DNA from: an uncultured Clostridia bacterium
GTDB taxonomy: Bacteria; Bacillota; Clostridia; Oscillospirales; Oscillospiraceae
Length of the DNA: 11,045 nucleotides
Reading direction: 5' to 3'
NCBI GenBank assembly: GCA_946011705.1
Contig: CAMGCA010000035.1
Coordinates: 1 to 11,045, forward strand
Below are positions 8,401 to 11,045 of this stretch, piece by piece; the stretch's first letter is position 1; each line of letters begins with the position of its first letter. Made by a program: the position numbers and the translations under genes. The notes under the pieces were generated by a model. That model saw only the letters and a list, made by a program, of their open reading frames with translations. It had not been told where the DNA came from and did not search any database.

Positions 8401-8876
8401 AGGGCATAGTTTTTGGCCCCTTCATAGTCCTCCTGCATCAAGTACTGGGGCACCGCCCCGGCAAGGCAGGCGGACAGGGCAATCAGGCCCTCGTGATGCT
8501 GCTCCAAAAGGGCCAAATCCACCCTGGGCTTGCCGTAAAAGCCATGGATAAAGGCTTCCGACACCAGATAGCACAGGTTTTCGTAGCCAGTCCGGTTCTC
8601 GCACAGCAGCACCAGATGGTAGGGGTCGTTGTCCAGCCCATGCACCTTATCCGTCATGCCCCGCCGGGCCACATACACCTCGCAACCGATGATGGGCTTG
8701 ATTCCGGCGGCCTTGGCGGCTTTGTAAAAATCAATGCAGCCGTACATGACGCCGTGGTCGGTGATGGCAACGGCGGTCTGGCCCAGCTCCTTCACCCGGT
8801 CCATCAGGCCGTCAATCCGGCAGGCCCCGTCCAGGAGGCTATACTCACTATGTAAATGCAGATGCACAAAGCTCAT
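5418..8876 (-). CDS. dnaE: DNA polymerase III subunit alpha, DnaE type
   Basis: A C-family replicative DNA polymerase of 1152 residues, close to the usual length. The N-terminal PHP domain (about 1-220) starts HLHLHSEYSLLDG. All nine expected metal-ligand positions appear to be kept: His7, His9, Asp16, His41, Glu66, His87, Cys137, Asp205 and His207. The polymerase core has the catalytic aspartates Asp398 and Asp400 in MPDFDTDF and Asp548 in KMDFLGL, matching E. coli 401, 403 and 555. A helix-hairpin-helix region follows (about 800-870, including FGLGAVKNVG). Next are an OB-fold (about 980-1065, VSVAGIVQTLK) and a C-terminal domain with LYLRLP and VVLYFSDT. The ATG overlaps the whiA stop (ATGA) and has AAGGAGA 8 nt upstream. 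The gene ends with TAG. Clostridia normally also carry PolC, so this may be the lagging-strand or primer-extending enzyme; PolC is not in this window. Confidence 0.98.
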   Translation of the reverse strand: MSFVHLHLHSEYSLLDGACRIDGLMDRVKELGQTAVAITDHGVMYGCIDFYKAAKAAGIKPIIGCEVYVARRGMTDKVHGLDNDPYHLVLLCENRTGYENLCYLVSEAFIHGFYGKPRVDLALLEQHHEGLIALSACLAGAVPQYLMQEDYEGAKNYALKLSEIFGEGNFFLELQDHGIDEQRPVNQGVQRLARETGLPLVVTNDAHYLRREDAKMQDVLLCIQTGKTVDDQNRMKFQTEEFYVKSEEELKELFPGLDEAFENTAKIADRCNLEFTFHEYHLPAFPVPQGYTNEGYFRELCYAGFRERYPDQPKEYADRLEYEIGVISSMGYVNYYLIVWDFIRYAKEQGIPVGPGRGSGAGSIAAYCMHITEVDPMKYSLIFERFLNPERVSMPDFDTDFCQERRPEVIEYVMRKYGTDHVAQIVTFGTMAARGAIRDVGRALNFTYAETDTVAKLVPGTPHITLKEAMEVSPKLKEMYDGDERVKTLIDTAQSLEGMPRNSSTHAAGVVITANPVCTYVPLSCNDDTIVTQYTMTTIEELGLLKMDFLGLRNLTVIDDAEKEIQKVEPDFSMKSIPDDDAATFAMLSEGKTQGVFQLESAGMTGVCINMKPSSIEDITAIVALYRPGPMDSIPRFIANKLDARKVTYKTPMLEPILKVTYGCIVYQEQVIEIFRSLGGYTMGQADNIRRAISKKKMKVIEAARKVFVYGDPAQNIPGCVGHGIPEAVAQSIYDEIVDFANYAFNKAHAVCYAIVSYQTAYLKCHYPRQYMAALMTSVLDSATKIAGYIAECKELGIAVLPPDLNHSEDHFTVDGDAIRFGLGAVKNVGLGLIRSMVKKREEGGPFKSLEDFIERMGEGELNKRAVENFIKCGAADCFGNHRSELLAVYDSMMDAIAASRKKNLEGQMGLFGMMETEDEAARIPIPRLNEMKKSDLLALEKETMGIYISGHPMDDYRECLKNTHVVRIGSLMDEDSHFEDDQIVSVAGIVQTLKMKTTRNNSIMAYITVEDDTASIEMLAFSNVLGQFGGYLKEGAAVVITGRLSLRDDKEPQIVINRARPIADFAQGNPEPAARPSQQPPRQGTLYLRLPGEEGKLYPKVRAILNMFPGESGVVLYFSDTGHRRGTRAQLADRMLLELKNVLGDGNVVVK

Positions 8877-9787
8877 TGCACTGTCTCCTTGGCGATTGCC
8901 GCCAGCTTTTTCATGCGGTTATTCATGGCGGGCTTGGTGATGGGAGGCTCCATCATGGCCGCCAGCTCCGTCAGGGACCCGGAGGGATTCTGCTCCCGGG
9001 CCAGGGCTGCCTGCTTTAATTTTTCCGGCAGGCCCTCCAGAATTCCCCTTTCCCGCAGTACCCGAATCACAGCCAACTGCTCCTGGGCCGCTTCCACCAC
9101 CTTGGAGGTGTTGGCGTCGTCACAGTTGCAGCGGCGATTGACCTTGTTGTTCAGTTCCTTTTCGAGGCGGGCCTCCATGATGCCCATGGCGGCCACCGGC
9201 GCGCCCAGACGGGTGAGAAAATCGGAGATCTGCTCGCTCTGCTTGAGGTAGAGCACCTGCGCCCCGCCCCGGGCTGCGGTCTTGGGAGTGAAATCCATGA
9301 CCTCCCGGACAATCAGCTCCGTCTCCCGAGCCACGGCCTGGTGGGTGGTAGCCAGTTCCAGATGGTAACCCTTGCCGGGGTCCGTGACGCTGCCTCCTGC
9401 CAGAAAGGCCCCCCGGAGGAAGGACACCTTGCAGCATTCCTCCTCCACGATGGGGTAGTTGACATGCAGTGCCAGGGTGTCCCCCGCCGAAAAACCGAAA
9501 GCCTCCATAATTTCTGACAGCTTCTCCAGATCCCGAATCAGAAACACCAGCTTGCCGGAGGATGCCAGACTGGGATAGCTGTCAAAATCCAGATCAAAGG
9601 CTTTTTTGAATAGTTTTGGCAAAATACAGGCAAATTCCCGGCTTTCCGTGATGATTTTAATGCCGTCATCCTGAAAGCTGTTGCAGAACAGCAAAATGCC
9701 GAAGCACTGAGCCTTCGCGCAGCAATGCTTATGGGGAAGCTCCCGGCAGATTTCCGCCCGGGCGGCGGAGGAGAAGGAAATGGACAT
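8873..9787 (-). CDS. whiA: DNA-binding protein WhiA (sporulation/cell-division regulator)
   Basis: WhiA is a homing-endonuclease-derived DNA-binding protein. In Streptomyces it activates sporulation genes; in Bacillus subtilis it influences cell division and chromosome segregation. The 304-residue length is typical. The N-terminal LAGLIDADG-like domains are visible in AQCFGILLFCNSF (26-38) and in LRGAFLAGGSVTDPGKGYHL (124-143). The linker NRRCNCDDANTSKVVEAAQE (217-236) and the helix-turn-helix SLTELAAMMEPPITKPAMNN (271-290), followed by RMKKLAAIA (291-299), match the family closely. The ATG at 9787 has AAGGTG about 4 nt upstream. It overlaps dnaE by 4 nt, as expected for a coupled pair. In many Firmicutes rapZ and yvcK lie directly upstream; here the upstream neighbour is murB, with a repeat-filled spacer between them. 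No clear promoter is visible for whiA, so it may depend on read-through. Confidence 0.97.
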   Translation of the reverse strand: MSISFSSAARAEICRELPHKHCCAKAQCFGILLFCNSFQDDGIKIITESREFACILPKLFKKAFDLDFDSYPSLASSGKLVFLIRDLEKLSEIMEAFGFSAGDTLALHVNYPIVEEECCKVSFLRGAFLAGGSVTDPGKGYHLELATTHQAVARETELIVREVMDFTPKTAARGGAQVLYLKQSEQISDFLTRLGAPVAAMGIMEARLEKELNNKVNRRCNCDDANTSKVVEAAQEQLAVIRVLRERGILEGLPEKLKQAALAREQNPSGSLTELAAMMEPPITKPAMNNRMKKLAAIAKETVQ

Positions 9788-9802
9788 AAAAACACCTTAT
9801 TT

Positions 9803-9836
9803 CAATTGACAATTGACAGTTGACAATTGTCAATTG
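9803..9836. repeat. Heptad-repeat palindrome upstream of whiA
   Basis: Five consecutive heptamers read CAATTGA, CAATTGA, CAGTTGA, CAATTGT, CAATTGT. Together they make a hairpin with perfect 13-bp arms (CAATTGACAATTG and CAATTGTCAATTG) and an 8-nt loop. It ends 15 nt before the whiA ATG, next to the AAGGTG ribosome binding site, so folding in the mRNA could affect whiA translation or end murB transcripts. The heptamers contain TTGACA, but no matching -10 is found at the right spacing. Confidence 0.8.
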
Positions 9837-9897
9837 TTCTATTTCTGAACTATTCTTAATCGGCCCGAAGGGACACAATCATTGTCAATTGTCAATT
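9804..9897. repeat. Inverted-repeat element in the murB-whiA spacer, MITE-like
   Basis: A perfect 15-bp inverted repeat bounds this stretch: AATTGACAATTGACA at 9804-9818 and its complement at 9883-9897. The right arm is about two and a half copies of the same heptamer and contains the murB stop codon (9892-9894). The roughly 65 bp between the arms has no ORF; it includes a small GTTC/GAAC hairpin and CCCTTCGGG on the minus strand. This could be a small non-autonomous mobile element, a bidirectional terminator, or a dispersed intergenic repeat. No target-site duplication is evident. Confidence 0.5.
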
Positions 9898-10335
9898 ATG
9901 ATCCCAGATTCGTATCTCCGGCTCCAGACGGATGCCGGACTGTGCAAAAACCCGGTCAGATACGGTTTGCAGCAATTCTTTCATATCTTTCGCGGTGGCC
10001 CCGCCTAAATTCACGGCGAAGCCCGCGTGCTTTTCGGAAATACCCGCGTTTCCCACCCGGAAGCCCTTCAGCCCCGCCTGATCGATGAGCGCCGCGGCAT
10101 ATCCGCCCACAGGGCGCTTGAAAGCCGACCCGGCAGATGGCAGATCCAGAGGCTGGGAAGCGGAACGCTTTCCGATCAGTTCCTTCATCCGGGCCTTGAT
10201 TTCCTCCGGCTGATCCGGGGTCAGGTTGAATTCGGCGCAAATCACAATATCCTCTGTGGTTTCCAGCACGCTGTGCCGGTAGGAAAAATCCATTTCGGCG
10301 TTACTGAGACAGCGGGTATTCCCCTGCCGGTCCAT
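9892..10335 (-). CDS. murB: MurB C-terminal fragment (after the amber codon)
   Basis: The same frame resumes after the TAG, with an ATG one codon further on (10335). This gives 147 residues holding the catalytic arginine (YRHS), the catalytic serine (GSAFKRP) and the C-terminal EPEIRIW glutamate. No strong ribosome binding site precedes the ATG; only GGTAGG, which overlaps the stop, is nearby. Synthesis would therefore need reinitiation by ribosomes ending at the TAG. The final TGA is supplied by the right arm of the heptad repeat. Confidence 0.6.
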   Translation of the reverse strand: MDRQGNTRCLSNAEMDFSYRHSVLETTEDIVICAEFNLTPDQPEEIKARMKELIGKRSASQPLDLPSAGSAFKRPVGGYAAALIDQAGLKGFRVGNAGISEKHAGFAVNLGGATAKDMKELLQTVSDRVFAQSGIRLEPEIRIWDHN

Positions 10336-10338
10336 GAC

Positions 10339-10812
10339 CTACCCGCGGGGGCAAATCTGACAGATTTCACCGCCGTAGGCCCCGGCGTTCATATAGACGC
10401 CGCCGCCAATGGTGCCGGGGATGCCGTGGGCAAACTCCAGCCCGGATAAGCCCAGATTGGCCGCGAAAACTGCCGCCCGGCTCATGGTCACACCGGCCAT
10501 GACCCGGATTCGGTTCTCAGGCAGGGCCTCCATGCCGGTTAAGGCATCCTTCAGGCAGATGACCAGCCCGGAAACGCCTTCATCCGGGGCCAGTACGTTG
10601 GTTCCCGCGCCTAAGATAGCGCATTTACAGTCCAATAAAGCGGATAGTTTCAGTAATTCCGCCAATTCTTCTTCGGTTTTCGGGAAGGCCATGACCTCCG
10701 CCGCGCCGCCGATGCGCAAGGAGGTGTGCCTTGCCATGGGCTCATTCAGCCGCAGCTCTAAATCCAAGGACAATGCGGCGATTTTCCTCTGAAATTCCGT
10801 CAATTCCGTCAT
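10339..10812 (-). CDS. murB: MurB N-terminal fragment (to the amber codon)
   Basis: If the TAG acts as a stop, 157 residues are made. They contain most of the FAD-binding elements, including the HTSLRIGG and GAGTNVL motifs and the glycine-rich GIPGTIGGGVYMNAGAYGGE block (130-149), but none of the catalytic residues. The fragment ends inside the second FAD-binding subdomain and should not be a functional reductase alone. The same frame extends upstream to an ATG at 10869, but that extension runs through the predicted promoter. Confidence 0.7.
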   Translation of the reverse strand: MTELTEFQRKIAALSLDLELRLNEPMARHTSLRIGGAAEVMAFPKTEEELAELLKLSALLDCKCAILGAGTNVLAPDEGVSGLVICLKDALTGMEALPENRIRVMAGVTMSRAAVFAANLGLSGLEFAHGIPGTIGGGVYMNAGAYGGEICQICPRG

Positions 10813-10840
10813 AAACGCCTCCGGGTGCATAGTCTTGTAC

Positions 10841-10869
10841 AGTATAACATATTCCCGTTCATTATGCAA
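10841..10869 (-). promoter_or_regulatory. Extended -10 promoter for murB
   Basis: On the minus strand TATACT (10841-10846) is preceded by TGT, an extended -10. TTGCAT (10864-10869) stands exactly 17 nt upstream as the -35. Transcription would begin near 10834, giving a leader of about 22 nt with GGAGG before the ATG at 10812. Its position argues against the longer murB start at 10869. Confidence 0.7.
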
Positions 10870-11011
10870 TTATGACAAACGCGAAATTTGTGTTAAGCGG
10901 CCAGTCGCCGCGGACAATACGTTACGGACGCCAGGTGGGTTTCGTACATCCTTCGGGCCTCTCGAAGGGTTACTGCTCAGCACAATTGTTCTTTAGCTAA
11001 CTAAGAAAACA
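10870..11011. other. Non-coding spacer upstream of murB with several small hairpins
   Basis: No convincing gene is present. Visible structure: a GCGGC/GCCGC stem with a 5-nt loop (10897-10911), a CCTTCG/CGAAGG stem with a 7-nt loop (10950-10968) and the 8-bp palindrome TTAGCTAA (10993-11000). An 18-codon minus-strand frame (10949..10893, MYETHLASVTYCPRRLAA) has GAGAGG 8 nt before its ATG, but it has no recognisable family and may be chance. CAATTGTTCT at 10983-10992 also occurs at 9831-9840, next to the heptad palindrome. No riboswitch or T-box signature was recognised. Confidence 0.5.
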
Positions 11012-11045
11012 TGTCATTGCGAGCCAGTGCGCACACTGGCGTGGC
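11012..11045. repeat. Edge of a palindromic intergenic repeat, cut by the window end
   Basis: TGTCATTGCGA leads into a perfect hairpin, GCCAGTG (11023-11029), loop CGCA, CACTGGC (11034-11040), followed by GTGGC. The outer TTGC before the stem would pair with GCAA if the sequence continued GTGGCAA beyond the window. From memory, repeats beginning TCATTGCGA with a variable central hairpin and ending GTGGCAATC are common between genes in gut Clostridia. Only about half of such a unit is visible here. Confidence 0.6.

Larger units (their letters stand above)
9892..10812 (-). pseudogene. murB: UDP-N-acetylenolpyruvoylglucosamine reductase (MurB), interrupted by an in-frame amber codon
   Basis: MurB is the cytoplasmic FAD enzyme that uses NADPH to reduce UDP-GlcNAc-enolpyruvate to UDP-MurNAc, the second committed step of peptidoglycan synthesis. 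Read through one TAG (codon 158, 10339-10341), the frame gives 306 codons, the normal length. It carries RHTSLRIGG (28-36), GAGTNVLAPDEG (68-79) and EFAHGIPGTIGGGVYMNAGA (126-145), then after the stop FSYRHS with catalytic Arg179, AGSAFKRP with catalytic Ser229, and EPEIRIW with the C-terminal glutamate. The spacing around the TAG fits intact relatives, so a single substitution is the simplest cause; there is no frameshift. The start ATG at 10812 is chosen because GGAGG lies 5 nt upstream and the promoter covers the upstream in-frame ATG at 10869. The gene is normally essential, so sequencing error, suppression, split translation or a second copy are all possible. An active product is uncertain. 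Confidence 0.9.

Noticed and set aside
9803..9836. TTGACA copies in the heptad repeats as -35 boxes of whiA or plus-strand promoters
   Set aside because: No TATAAT-like sequence stands 16-18 nt downstream of any copy on either strand; TTGACA is simply part of the repeat unit.
9803..9900. CRISPR array
   Set aside because: The units are 7 bp, contiguous, and lack spacers or cas genes.
10339..10341. TAG reassigned as a sense codon in this genome
   Set aside because: dnaE ends with TAG (5418-5420) right after its normal C terminus, and the frame beyond it meets a TGA three codons later, so TAG works as a stop here. Local suppression in murB remains possible.
10813..10869. murB starting at the upstream ATG at 10869
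   Set aside because: The extra 19 codons coincide with the -35/-10 promoter, match no MurB sequence I know, and the ATG at 10812 has a good GGAGG site.

Overview
The window looks like a chromosomal core region from a moderately high-GC member of the Clostridia, most likely Oscillospirales (gut Oscillospiraceae/Ruminococcaceae type). Three things suggest this: the conserved whiA-dnaE and DUF1385-prmC neighbourhoods, the YqhQ-like DUF1385 protein, and AT-rich palindromic repeats in otherwise GC-rich intergenic DNA. The placement is inferred from gene content; no marker RNA is present. Every convincing gene lies on the minus strand, so transcription runs from high to low coordinates.

Layout in transcription order. 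(1) 10813-11045: a gene-poor leader with several hairpins, the edge of a palindromic repeat at the window end, and a good extended -10 promoter for murB. (2) 9892-10812: murB (UDP-N-acetylenolpyruvoylglucosamine reductase), interrupted by one in-frame amber codon at 10339-10341 that would remove the part carrying all three catalytic residues. (3) 9795-9900: a spacer made of heptamer CAATTGA/T repeats that form a strong palindrome and a long inverted repeat, one arm of which contributes the murB stop codon. (4) whiA and dnaE, overlapping by 4 bp, so probably translationally coupled. (5) A 54-bp gap with a clear extended -10 promoter, followed by a tightly packed operon: a lipoprotein of unknown function, an OmpR-type response regulator, a membrane HAMP histidine kinase, DUF1385 and prmC. 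The first eight codons of a further gene run off the low-coordinate end.

How the genes fit together: murB makes peptidoglycan precursor, whiA is a DNA-binding factor linked to cell division and chromosome segregation, and dnaE is a replicative polymerase, so this half is a cell-cycle and envelope cluster. The second operon joins an envelope signalling unit (lipoprotein, sensor kinase, regulator) to a polytopic membrane protein and to the methyltransferase that matures release factors RF1/RF2.

I see no defence island, CRISPR array, prophage, transposase or clear novel multi-gene system. The points most worth following up are the amber codon in murB, the heptad-repeat junction where rapZ and yvcK often sit in related genomes, and the unassigned lipoprotein coupled to the two-component system.
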